Shown here: positions 35,650 to 42,528 of the stretch, piece after piece
Position numbering within the stretch: position 1 is the first letter of the stretch
Layout: the number at the start of each line of letters is the position of its first letter
Assembly: GCA_965230615.1 (NCBI GenBank)
Contig: OZ246012.1
Span: 4,092,001 to 4,156,000 of the forward strand
Origin: G965230615 sp965230615
GTDB taxonomy: Bacteria; Pseudomonadota; Gammaproteobacteria; HTCC5015
DNA: 64,000 nucleotides
Direction: 5' to 3'
Translations under genes and position numbers: made by a program
Notes under the pieces: generated by a model
Told to the model about the DNA's origin: nothing
What the model saw: only the letters and a program-made list of their open reading frames with translations
Database searches by the model: none

Positions 35650-36975
35650 TTAGCAGGCTTTAGCGACTGGCAAATCTTCCCAGCGGGTCGTGTAGCGTGG
35701 TGACTTCATCGATGAACGCATCGACCAAGGCTTTTCAATACCGCTGGCTGCAAACATAAGTGTATTACGGCCATGTTTGTGGTTGACGGTATCTATTGCG
35801 TGCATGCGACGGTGATTACGTGGCTCGTTTTGCTTGGGTTGCAATAGATCAAATTGCTCTTGGGTCTGAGCGTGTGTGTCATGCAAAATAATGCCCGCCT
35901 TTTGGTAACGCAGGCCAGGCTTGTAAATTTGTTCAACGGCTTTACAGGCATGTTTGATGAGTAGCGCTGTATTATTACTCGGAAATGGTAGAACGCTATA
36001 GGCACTGTTTTTATAAAAGCTATTTTCATCGCGGTAGGCATGGGTGCGTACATAAACACTCAACGATTGGGTGTGCGATGTTTGTCGACGTAGTTTTTCA
36101 GCTGCTATTGATGTGTATTCGCTAATAGCCTCTTTTAAATAGCGTAAGTCAACAACCTGATTGCCAAAAGAGCGTGACGACATGATATTGTTGCGGTGCT
36201 CATTATGTGAATCGTTTGCCAGACAGTTTTCGCCACGCAGTTCTCGCACAGTGCGCTCGACAGTAATGCCAAAACGTTTGCGGATAAAGGCGATATCAAT
36301 ATCAGCAAGTGCTTGTGCATTATTCACACCCAACTCTGCCAGTTTAGACGCAAGATTTTTACCAATGCCCCAGACCTGTTGCACAGGAATCAGTGACAAA
36401 TACTCAGCGCGTTGTGCAGGACTGCTAAGGTTAAAGACATGCGGCGCTTGTGCTGTATGCCGATATTTAGCTAATTGGTTGGCGATTTTAGCTAGCGTTT
36501 TGTTGGGGCCAAAGCCAACCGATGTGGGGATGCCTGTGTACTGATAAATAGTTGAGATCAGACGTTGCCCAAAGCGTAATATGCAAGCATGCATATCAGC
36601 AGTACTATTCTGTTTTAATGGCGCATAATGGCTTAAGTTGAGAAATGCTTCGTCGATTGAGTACTGTTCAACTTGAGGGCAAAGCTCACGTAATACAGCC
36701 ATAACTCGCTGGGACATATCGCCATATAAAGTGTAGTTTGAAGAAAATACTTTAACCTGATGTTGTTTTAATAATGATTCGGCCTGATAGGCGGGGGTGC
36801 CCACAGGAATATCCAGCTGCTTAACTTCATTAGAGCGTGCGATAACACAGCCATCGTTATTAGAGAGGACAACAACAGGCTGCTTTGATAGCTCAGGGGC
36901 AAAGACTCGTTCACAGGATACATAAAAATTATTGCAGTCGATTAATGCATAGATTGATGTATTGCGAGTATGCAT
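35650..36975 (-). CDS. umuC: DNA polymerase V catalytic subunit
   Basis: A 441-residue Y-family polymerase. YALIDCNNFYVSCERVFAPEL (9-29) and YSIDEAFLNLSH hold the catalytic carboxylates. GFGPNKTLAKIANQLAK and VWGIGKNLASKLAELGV mark the palm and thumb. QEQFDLLQPK near residue 375 contains a plausible clamp-binding motif. UmuC with cleaved UmuD' and RecA replicates across lesions. It follows umuD with an 18-bp gap in one operon. The C-terminal region (KPWSMRSSMKSPRYTTRWEDLPVA) is the standard UmuC end, so the gene is intact. Confidence 0.96.
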   Translation of the reverse strand: MHTRNTSIYALIDCNNFYVSCERVFAPELSKQPVVVLSNNDGCVIARSNEVKQLDIPVGTPAYQAESLLKQHQVKVFSSNYTLYGDMSQRVMAVLRELCPQVEQYSIDEAFLNLSHYAPLKQNSTADMHACILRFGQRLISTIYQYTGIPTSVGFGPNKTLAKIANQLAKYRHTAQAPHVFNLSSPAQRAEYLSLIPVQQVWGIGKNLASKLAELGVNNAQALADIDIAFIRKRFGITVERTVRELRGENCLANDSHNEHRNNIMSSRSFGNQVVDLRYLKEAISEYTSIAAEKLRRQTSHTQSLSVYVRTHAYRDENSFYKNSAYSVLPFPSNNTALLIKHACKAVEQIYKPGLRYQKAGIILHDTHAQTQEQFDLLQPKQNEPRNHRRMHAIDTVNHKHGRNTLMFAASGIEKPWSMRSSMKSPRYTTRWEDLPVAKAC

Positions 36976-36993
36976 AGTGTTTAAGCCTCTTTA

Positions 36994-37596
36994 TTAATAA
37001 GTATCAAAGCGTCGAATAGAGCCTGTGACGACACCCCAAATAACCAAGTCAGAGAATTCGCGAATCTCGATAGGTGGGTAACTGGGGTTTTCCGGTAGCA
37101 GTTGAATAACATTATCCCGCTTGTATAAGCGCTTCACGGTAAGCTCGCCATCAACAGCTGCAATCACAATTTTGTTATGCGTGGGTTTGATGGCTTTGTC
37201 TACAATTAAGATATCGCCCGGCATAATGCCGACGCCTGTCATGGATTCGCCTTCTACGCGTAATAAAAAAGTCGCAGCAGGTTTCTGAATCAAGTGTTCA
37301 TTAAGATCCAGTGTTTTTTCCAGGTAATCATCTGCCGGTGAAGGAAAACCTGCTGCGACTTTAGAACTGAACAAAGGGACTTCGACGCGCCCCTCGGCAG
37401 CTGAAATATCATTATGTTGTAAACTGTTTATTGCTTCGTTAGCACCGGCTTTATAGCGTTCTAAAAATGATTGAATAGCAGGCAGTGCCTGTTCTGGGAC
37501 GCGGATTGCTTTGGTTGGTCCGCCAAATCGGCCTGTGCCTTTGGGGCGTCCTGCACCTGCTCTATTACCGCCATGTTTTTTTGTTGTATCGCTCAT
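36994..37596 (-). CDS. umuD: UmuD, LexA-like self-cleaving subunit with N-terminal extension
   Basis: A 200-residue S24 peptidase, longer than E. coli UmuD (139). The cleavage site is the Ala-Gly in VAAGFPSP (~residue 82), the catalytic serine is in GESMTGVGI and the lysine in VDGELTVKRL. The N-terminal ~70 residues carry a GGNRAGAGRPKGTG basic segment and TKAIRVPEQALPAIQSFLERYKAG, which resembles a ribbon-helix-helix strand-plus-helix. I chose the ATG at 37596; a 22-bp palindrome begins 2 bp upstream of it, leaving no Shine-Dalgarno, so the mRNA may be leaderless or the palindrome may block initiation. A GTG at 37632 would run through the palindrome. Confidence 0.92.
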   Translation of the reverse strand: MSDTTKKHGGNRAGAGRPKGTGRFGGPTKAIRVPEQALPAIQSFLERYKAGANEAINSLQHNDISAAEGRVEVPLFSSKVAAGFPSPADDYLEKTLDLNEHLIQKPAATFLLRVEGESMTGVGIMPGDILIVDKAIKPTHNKIVIAAVDGELTVKRLYKRDNVIQLLPENPSYPPIEIREFSDLVIWGVVTGSIRRFDTY

Positions 37597-37597
37597 G

Positions 37598-37619
37598 TTG
37601 ATTATTGTGCAGTAATCAA
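37598..37619. promoter_or_regulatory. 22-bp palindrome at the umuD start (candidate operator)
   Basis: On the plus strand, TTGATTA (37598-37604) and TAATCAA (37613-37619) form a perfect inverted repeat around an 8-bp centre, two bases before the umuD ATG. The site matches another palindrome at 38353-38374 in 19 of 22 positions. It does not resemble the CTG-N10-CAG LexA box, and no such box is visible upstream. Confidence 0.6.
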
Positions 37620-37679
37620 GATGGCTTGTCACCCTTTTTTTGATAAAATACCAGTGATTTTTTAGATTTTTACTTTAAC

Positions 37680-38135
37680 TTATTGTTTGCAAAGGTATTT
37701 TTTCTTATCTATGCCACTCTCAGTCAGACGGATAACGGCACTGTTGCTGTGCAACTGGTTGTAACGGCAAAGCTGTTGTAGGGCAGTATCACGGCTTTTA
37801 AATGGCCCCAAGTAGACCTGAAACAAAGGAGGACCATTGGGTTCGAAGACAGGCACCCAGTAATAGCCGATGGCGCTAAAATTTTGTTGAACCAGCTCAA
37901 TTAAGCGCTGTTGAGCATCGTTAAAATCTTCATGAGTTTGGTCCAGCACAACATAGGTTGGTAGTTCAATATTCGCCACCACCACTGCAGAGGATTCTTC
38001 AGGAATGGCCTCAAACAGTGACAGTATCGCTTCTAAAAAAGTGATGAGCCCGACTAATATAATGATTGCTACACCCAGTCGATGGTTTTTTATACGGTCC
38101 ATCAAATGGTCTAGCCGTGTATTTTGTTTGGACAT
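37680..38135 (-). CDS. Single-pass membrane protein with SPOR-like C-terminal domain
   Basis: A 151-residue protein from the ATG at 38135, preceded by AAGGA at 7-bp spacing. A cytoplasmic basic N-terminus and one transmembrane segment (about residues 21-42, LGVAIIILVGLITFLEAILSLF) precede a ~100-residue exported domain. FQVYLGPFKSRDTALQQLCRY resembles the closing part of SPOR-type repeats, which bind denuded peptidoglycan, but the match is loose. It is monocistronic, upstream of umuD on the same strand but separated by about 80 bp. Function is unknown. Confidence 0.65.
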   Translation of the reverse strand: MSKQNTRLDHLMDRIKNHRLGVAIIILVGLITFLEAILSLFEAIPEESSAVVVANIELPTYVVLDQTHEDFNDAQQRLIELVQQNFSAIGYYWVPVFEPNGPPLFQVYLGPFKSRDTALQQLCRYNQLHSNSAVIRLTESGIDKKKYLCKQ

Positions 38136-38522
38136 TAGTGCATCCTTTTGCATAAGCAAAGCCACCTTTCCCCGGGTAGGGGTATAAATGTAAGTGTTTG
38201 TATTTAATAGTTTTAATATGCCGGAAAAGCGTGTGCATGGGCTTTCCTGGCTATGCTGCAGCGAGGCAGCGTGTTATGACAGCGACCGGAATCAGGTGAG
38301 AAACCCTGAAACCCCAAGAATTGGGGGCCGTGAAGCCGCTGTAGCGATGATTTTGATTATTGTACGATAATCAAATATGGCTGTCTAGTGAGGGTTATGC
38401 CCATTGGGGTATTGTATATGTGCTGCATAAGGGGAAGGTTGCCGAGCCTGGGTATTACCGAAAGCCCGGTTTAAAAGTCACCTGTAAAGAGAATGAGGTT
38501 GGCGATGAGAGGCTGGGATTGG
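38136..38522. other. Unexplained 387-bp stretch between two minus-strand genes
   Basis: No convincing gene is found. It holds a 50-codon frame (38218-38370) ending inside a palindrome, a CCCCAA-GAA-TTGGGG hairpin (38312-38326), and a second frame from 38360 that runs into the antisense of the HDOD gene. The two frames give polar, non-repetitive peptides with shared texture, as if a small coding element had decayed by frameshift. I did not recognise either. Confidence 0.5.
38353..38374. promoter_or_regulatory. Second copy of the umuD-type 22-bp palindrome
   Basis: TTGATTAT (38353-38360) and ATAATCAA (38367-38374) form perfect 8-bp arms around a 6-bp centre. The site agrees with the umuD palindrome in 19 of 22 bases, including the TTGATTATTGT left half. 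It lies 218 bp upstream of the SPOR-like gene and 149 bp from the 3' end of the HDOD gene. Confidence 0.55.
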
Positions 38523-39356
38523 CTAATTTAACAAGGATTTGGTTTCGTCGATCATCTCCTGCTTATCTTCAATTTGAATGGCTGTGACTTCCGGGTCGAG
38601 ATTAAGCTTATTGAAAGCATTCACTGCAGCATAGTTCTCTGGGTCATAGTTGTGGATATAACCACCTTGTAATAGAGAAACCTGTACCACATCAGCATAG
38701 TCGGCCCGGCCATCATGGTTACGCTGCAGGTTATGACAATCGGTCACAACATCTTGCAGATGCTCAGGGAACTCCCAGGCATCCAGGATTAGCTGTCCAA
38801 CATGGCCTTGCAGGCTGTTAATCATGTTTTGCAGATCTGTCTCGTCTTTAAAGCTGTTATCCTCTTTTTCGGCCATCACCAAAATCGGTAAGATGCCAAT
38901 GTTATGAATAAGACCCGATAGCAGTGCTTGTTCTGGTGCAAGCCCAGGAGCACCAACAGCGAGCACACGGCTGATAGCGGCCACACCAACACTGGTAGAC
39001 CAGGCATTACGAAATTGTTTGTCGAGTTCATCAGAGGTTGCCATAAAAATTTGTTTCATGGATAAGCTCATCACCAAGTCTCTGACCATCGCCAATCCCA
39101 TGCGGCTGATAATGGTTTGCAGATCATCAATTGGCTCAATACCACGGTATACTGGACTATTGGCGACTTTAATAAAGTGTGCTGACATAGCGCCATCCTG
39201 GGCAAGCATCTCTGCGAGCTGGTTGGCTGAGCAATTGCCTACCTCAATTTCCTCGCGAATTTTTAATGCAACCTCTGGCAATGTTGGTAATACCAGCTTT
39301 TCTTCTGATAGTGCTTGTCTAATTTTTTGATAAAAGTCTTGTGCTTTAGGGTCCAT
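38523..39356 (-). CDS. HDOD domain protein
   Basis: A 277-residue protein made almost entirely of an HDOD domain. Conserved segments are LPTLPEVALKIREEI (24-38), AMSAHFIKVANSPVYRG, ISRMGLAMVRDLVMSLSMKQIF and LLSGLIHNIGILPIL. HDOD domains are HD-related but lack the hydrolase metal ligands; they act in signalling and regulation, often with two-component or cyclic-di-GMP systems. Without an output domain its partner cannot be predicted. It is monocistronic, divergent from the TraB/GumN gene across about 130 bp. Confidence 0.88.
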   Translation of the reverse strand: MDPKAQDFYQKIRQALSEEKLVLPTLPEVALKIREEIEVGNCSANQLAEMLAQDGAMSAHFIKVANSPVYRGIEPIDDLQTIISRMGLAMVRDLVMSLSMKQIFMATSDELDKQFRNAWSTSVGVAAISRVLAVGAPGLAPEQALLSGLIHNIGILPILVMAEKEDNSFKDETDLQNMINSLQGHVGQLILDAWEFPEHLQDVVTDCHNLQRNHDGRADYADVVQVSLLQGGYIHNYDPENYAAVNAFNKLNLDPEVTAIQIEDKQEMIDETKSLLN

Positions 39357-39488
39357 AGTACAAAATCCTTTTTGTCAGCGTAGATGTTCTAGCGACACGG
39401 TCATGATATAACTTTAAAGATATATGCTATTGTTAGGACACCTTGTGAAAATGGCTTTGGATGTTCGGGTTAATACTGGTTCTAAAAA

Positions 39489-40433
39489 ATGCTATTCCAA
39501 TATATTGCGCGATCTTACCTGCTCAAGCTTTTTGCCTATGCTGTTTTAAGCGTTGTTTGCAGTGCGGTTTTCAGTAGGGCCTGTCAGGCAGAAGGCATGG
39601 TTTGGCAGGTCATAGGCAAACAGTCTGTGATGTATTTGGGGGGCACGATTCATGTGCTCAGAGACAGTGATTATCCTTTACCTGCCCGCTATGCGCAGGC
39701 CTATCAAGCCGCCGATATATTGGTATTTGAAACAGATTTGCAGGCCATGCACAAACCCAGTACACAGGCCTTATTGCTGGATAAAGCCCAGTATCAGGAT
39801 GGGCGTGTATTGCAGCAGGTACTGTCTCGGGTTGTTTATCAAAAGCTTCATGCTTATAGTCTTAAAGCAGCGTTTCCCTTGCAGCAATATGCGCGTTTTA
39901 AGCCAGGCTATCTCATGATGTTACTACTATTTTCTGAATTACAAAAAAAAGGTATTACAGCACAAAGTGGTGTGGACTTTTTTTATTTTCAGCAAGCGTT
40001 AGCGGATAAAAAGCCGGTCACTGGTTTGGAGGAGATTAATACTCATCTCGATTTTATTGCTAATCTCGGTGAGGATAATGCGGATGCTTTGGTGTTAAAT
40101 ACCTTGGATGAGCTGACGACGATTGAGACTAACTATGGGGCATTGCTAAAAGCGTGGCGCAATGCTGATGAGAGTGCTTTACAGGCATTATTAGTTGCAG
40201 GCCTGCAAGTGCAATATCCAAAGATTCATCAACAGCTATTGCTCGCACGTAATATTGCTTGGTTGCAGCCGATTGAACAATATTTAAAAGATAAAGAAAC
40301 CGAGTTTGTGCTTGTGGGTGCAGCACATCTCGTGGGGGAGGGTAGTGTGGTTGAGTTATTAAAGCGCAAAGGGTATTCAGTAACGCGATTGCCAGTCTCG
40401 GTGCACAACAAGAGGGATACAAAGTTACATTAG
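39489..40433 (+). CDS. TraB/GumN family protein
   Basis: A 314-residue exported protein with a signal sequence within the first ~36 residues (LLKLFAYAVLSVVCSAVF, ending ACQA). The TraB/GumN (PF01963-type) fold is shown by MYLGGTIHVLRDSDYPLPARYAQAYQAADILVFETDL, the VTGLEEINTHLDFI segment and the C-terminal FVLVGAAHLVGEGSVVELLKRKGY, whose GTIH and GAAH histidines are the proposed metal ligands. Related proteins (TIKI, GumN) are metal-dependent proteases or of unknown role. The gene is followed by a strong terminator. Confidence 0.88.
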   Translation: MLFQYIARSYLLKLFAYAVLSVVCSAVFSRACQAEGMVWQVIGKQSVMYLGGTIHVLRDSDYPLPARYAQAYQAADILVFETDLQAMHKPSTQALLLDKAQYQDGRVLQQVLSRVVYQKLHAYSLKAAFPLQQYARFKPGYLMMLLLFSELQKKGITAQSGVDFFYFQQALADKKPVTGLEEINTHLDFIANLGEDNADALVLNTLDELTTIETNYGALLKAWRNADESALQALLVAGLQVQYPKIHQQLLLARNIAWLQPIEQYLKDKETEFVLVGAAHLVGEGSVVELLKRKGYSVTRLPVSVHNKRDTKLH

Positions 40434-40507
40434 GAGTAATGCATACACGCACAACAGTAGTGCCTCTAAAAGGCACTAAAAAAGTATTTCTTCGTATCCT
40501 TAAAATG

Positions 40508-40550
40508 AAAAATGCGATGAGGGTGGCATTATCCACTCATCGCATTTTTT
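40508..40550. terminator. Bidirectional terminator between TraB/GumN and the nrdB-linked small gene
   Basis: AAAATGCGATGAG (from about 40509) pairs with CTCATCGCATTTT (40536-40548), extended internally by GTGG/CCAC. A T run follows on the plus strand and an A run precedes it, so it works for both convergent transcripts. A smaller hairpin (GTGCCT-CTAAA-AGGCAC) lies upstream at about 40460-40476. Confidence 0.85.
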
Positions 40551-40555
40551 GCAAT

Positions 40556-40774
40556 CTAAGGAGAAACTTTAAAAAATACTTTTGCTATGAATTGCTTTAT
40601 CTGGCGTTTTAAAGCATTTCGCCGTTGTGCAGCAAGTTGCTTTTCGTAAGCCAGCAAGTCCGGATGTAGATCTTTGTTGCCGCGCACGATCCGCATCCAT
40701 CCTAATATGCGTTGCATGTTAAAGAACAAGTGTTGTTCCTCTACATACTGCCCTTGAAGCTTATGGGCTGTCAT
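40556..40774 (-). CDS. Small basic protein downstream of nrdB, function unknown
   Basis: A 72-residue, strongly basic, helical protein (MQRILGWMRIVRGNKDLHPDLLAYEKQLAAQRR, then KRQIKQFIAKVFFK). It lies 32 bp after nrdB on the same strand and is followed directly by a terminator, so it closes the nrdA-nrdB transcript. It has no cysteines and is not the ferredoxin YfaE that accompanies nrdB in enterobacteria. Position at the end of the operon and lack of overlap with other frames support it being real; I do not know its family. Confidence 0.6.
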   Translation of the reverse strand: MTAHKLQGQYVEEQHLFFNMQRILGWMRIVRGNKDLHPDLLAYEKQLAAQRRNALKRQIKQFIAKVFFKVSP

Positions 40775-40806
40775 ATCGGTATTTCTCCCAAGTGTGTAAA
40801 CTTAAG

Positions 40807-42099
40807 TTAGTCCCAACTTAGCGCTCCACCGGTTTGATACTCAGTCACCCGTGTTTCGAAGAAGTTTTTCTCTTTCTTCAAGTCCAGAACTTCTGACATC
40901 CATGGGAACGGATTAGTTGCCCCTGGATATTGTTCTGGCAAACCGATTTGCGCACATCGCCTATTCGCAATGTAATGTACGTACTCTTCAAACATTGGGG
41001 CATTCAAACCAAGAATGCCACGAGGCATCGTATCATAAGCATACTGAATCTCAAACTGAGTACCAGTCCTTATTATCTCAATCACCTCGTTTTTAAACGA
41101 CTCTGTCCATAGATGAGGGTTTTCAACTTTAATTTGGTTGATGACATCAATGCCAAAGTTCATATGCATGGATTCATCACGCATAATATATTGGAATTGT
41201 TCGGCAACCCCTGTCAGTTTATTGCGGCGGCCCATCGATAAAATTTGGGTGAAACCGACATAGAAAAATATGCCTTCAAAAACAATGTAGAAGGCAATCA
41301 AATCACGCAATAGGCGCTGATCATTTTCAGGCGTACCTGTCTTAAAGTCAGGGTCAGCCAGGCTTTGCGTATAAGGTAGTGCCCACTCCGCTTTAGCGGC
41401 AACAGCAGGCAATTCACGATACATATTGAATACTTCTGCCTCGTCCAGACCAAGTGACTCAATACAGTATTGGTAAGCATGCGTATGTAAGGCTTCCTCA
41501 AAAGCCTGGCGCAATAAATACTGGCGACATTCCGGGTTGGTAATATGCTTATAAACGGCTAATACAAGGTTGTTGGCAACCAGTGAGTCAGCCGTTGAAA
41601 AGAAGCCGAGATTACGCTTTACCACAATTCTTTCGTCTTCTGTTAAGCCGTCCTGACTTTTCCATAAGGCAATATCAGCCGTCATGTTGACTTCTTGTGG
41701 CATCCAATGGTTAGCGCAGCCGTCAAGGTATTTTTGCCAAGCCCAGTCATATTTAAAAGGGACCAGCTGATTAAGGTCAGCGCGGCAATTAATGATTTTC
41801 TTATCATCGACTTCAATGCGCGCCGCGCCACGTTCAATAGCTTCTAAACCTGTTGAGCCACTGTTGGCATATGCAAACTCATTGCCCTGACTCGGGTCCG
41901 GGTTCACAACCGGGGCAACACCTGCGCTGAGTTTAGGTAAATCCTGAGCGTGTTCTACTTGCGTACTCTCTTGCTTATCAAGATCAGCCAGTGTGTTGTC
42001 AACCACTGTCGGTGGCGTGGTTTCAGCAGGTGCCTGGCTGGGTTCATTAATTGTTTGTGTTCCGAGTTCAGCAAATGGGTCATCCCAGTTTTTCGTCAT
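40807..42099 (-). CDS. nrdB: Class Ia ribonucleotide reductase, small (beta) subunit
   Basis: A 430-residue radical subunit. The diiron ligands and the tyrosyl radical region lie in FFSTADSLVANNLVL, FEEALHTHAYQYCIESLGL, and FYIVFEGIFFYVGFTQIL with MRDESMHMNFGIDVI. The C-terminal tail that docks on NrdA ends TEYQTGGALSWD. Residues ~1-80 are an extra, poorly conserved extension rich in Thr, Ala and Asp. NrdB holds the diiron-tyrosyl cofactor that starts reduction of ribonucleotides. It is downstream of nrdA with a small gene between them. Confidence 0.97.
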   Translation of the reverse strand: MTKNWDDPFAELGTQTINEPSQAPAETTPPTVVDNTLADLDKQESTQVEHAQDLPKLSAGVAPVVNPDPSQGNEFAYANSGSTGLEAIERGAARIEVDDKKIINCRADLNQLVPFKYDWAWQKYLDGCANHWMPQEVNMTADIALWKSQDGLTEDERIVVKRNLGFFSTADSLVANNLVLAVYKHITNPECRQYLLRQAFEEALHTHAYQYCIESLGLDEAEVFNMYRELPAVAAKAEWALPYTQSLADPDFKTGTPENDQRLLRDLIAFYIVFEGIFFYVGFTQILSMGRRNKLTGVAEQFQYIMRDESMHMNFGIDVINQIKVENPHLWTESFKNEVIEIIRTGTQFEIQYAYDTMPRGILGLNAPMFEEYVHYIANRRCAQIGLPEQYPGATNPFPWMSEVLDLKKEKNFFETRVTEYQTGGALSWD

Positions 42100-42173
42100 T
42101 CTATGTACCTCGTGGTAGTAACGATTATATGTGGTTTGTTGTTATTGCCTGCTTGCATAAAGCGGCACATTAC

Positions 42174-42401
42174 TTATTCTATAACTATATCTTCTAACAT
42201 GATTTGTACCTGACTCAGCCGCTTACGTTTTTTCTTTTCCCACTGTGGTAGCAAATTATTAAGAAAAGGCATATGAATTTTGCTTTGTAACAGTACGCGG
42301 CGTTGTGTCTCGCCACGCTGTAGCGCTTTTAGTTTTTCTTTTTCCCAAAAGGAGATTGATTCTGAAACGATATTGTTTGTGTCAGCTGTTTTCGTCATCA
42401 A
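42174..42401 (-). CDS. Small basic protein between nrdA and nrdB, function unknown
   Basis: A 75-residue, basic, helical protein (SFWEKEKLKALQRGETQRRVLL, then LPQWEKKKRKRLSQVQIML). It is encoded on the same strand between nrdA (128 bp upstream) and nrdB (74 bp downstream), where most gammaproteobacteria have no gene. No domain is recognised. It could be an RNR accessory factor, a small regulator or spurious; its in-operon location and composition make a real gene more likely than not. Confidence 0.55.
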   Translation of the reverse strand: MMTKTADTNNIVSESISFWEKEKLKALQRGETQRRVLLQSKIHMPFLNNLLPQWEKKKRKRLSQVQIMLEDIVIE

Positions 42402-42426
42402 TACATTCTCTACTAAACGGGTAAGT

Positions 42427-42494
42427 CATCACGAGTAACGGCTGGTCTATTCCTGGCGTCTCATCCCTGAGAGCACCACACATTACTCGCGATG
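42427..42494 (-). other. Structured element in the nrdA-to-small-ORF gap
   Basis: CATCACGAGTAA (42427-42438) pairs with TTACTCGCGATG (42483-42494) with one mismatch. Inside it, TCTCA-TCCC-TGAGA (42459-42472) forms a nested hairpin. The element would be transcribed in the nrdAB mRNA just after the nrdA stop and could attenuate, stabilise or process the transcript. Confidence 0.5.
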
Positions 42495-42528
42495 GCAAAC
42501 TAAAGGCGCTCCTGGCGTGGCATAGTAT

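Noticed and set aside
37621..37660. Possible LexA box (CTGGTATTTTATCAA) upstream of umuD
   Set aside because: Spacing and half-sites do not fit CTG-N10-CAG; the palindrome at 37598 is a far better candidate operator.
38360..38587. 75-codon plus-strand frame after the second palindrome
   Set aside because: No usable start codon with a ribosome site, and its last third is antisense to the HDOD coding end.
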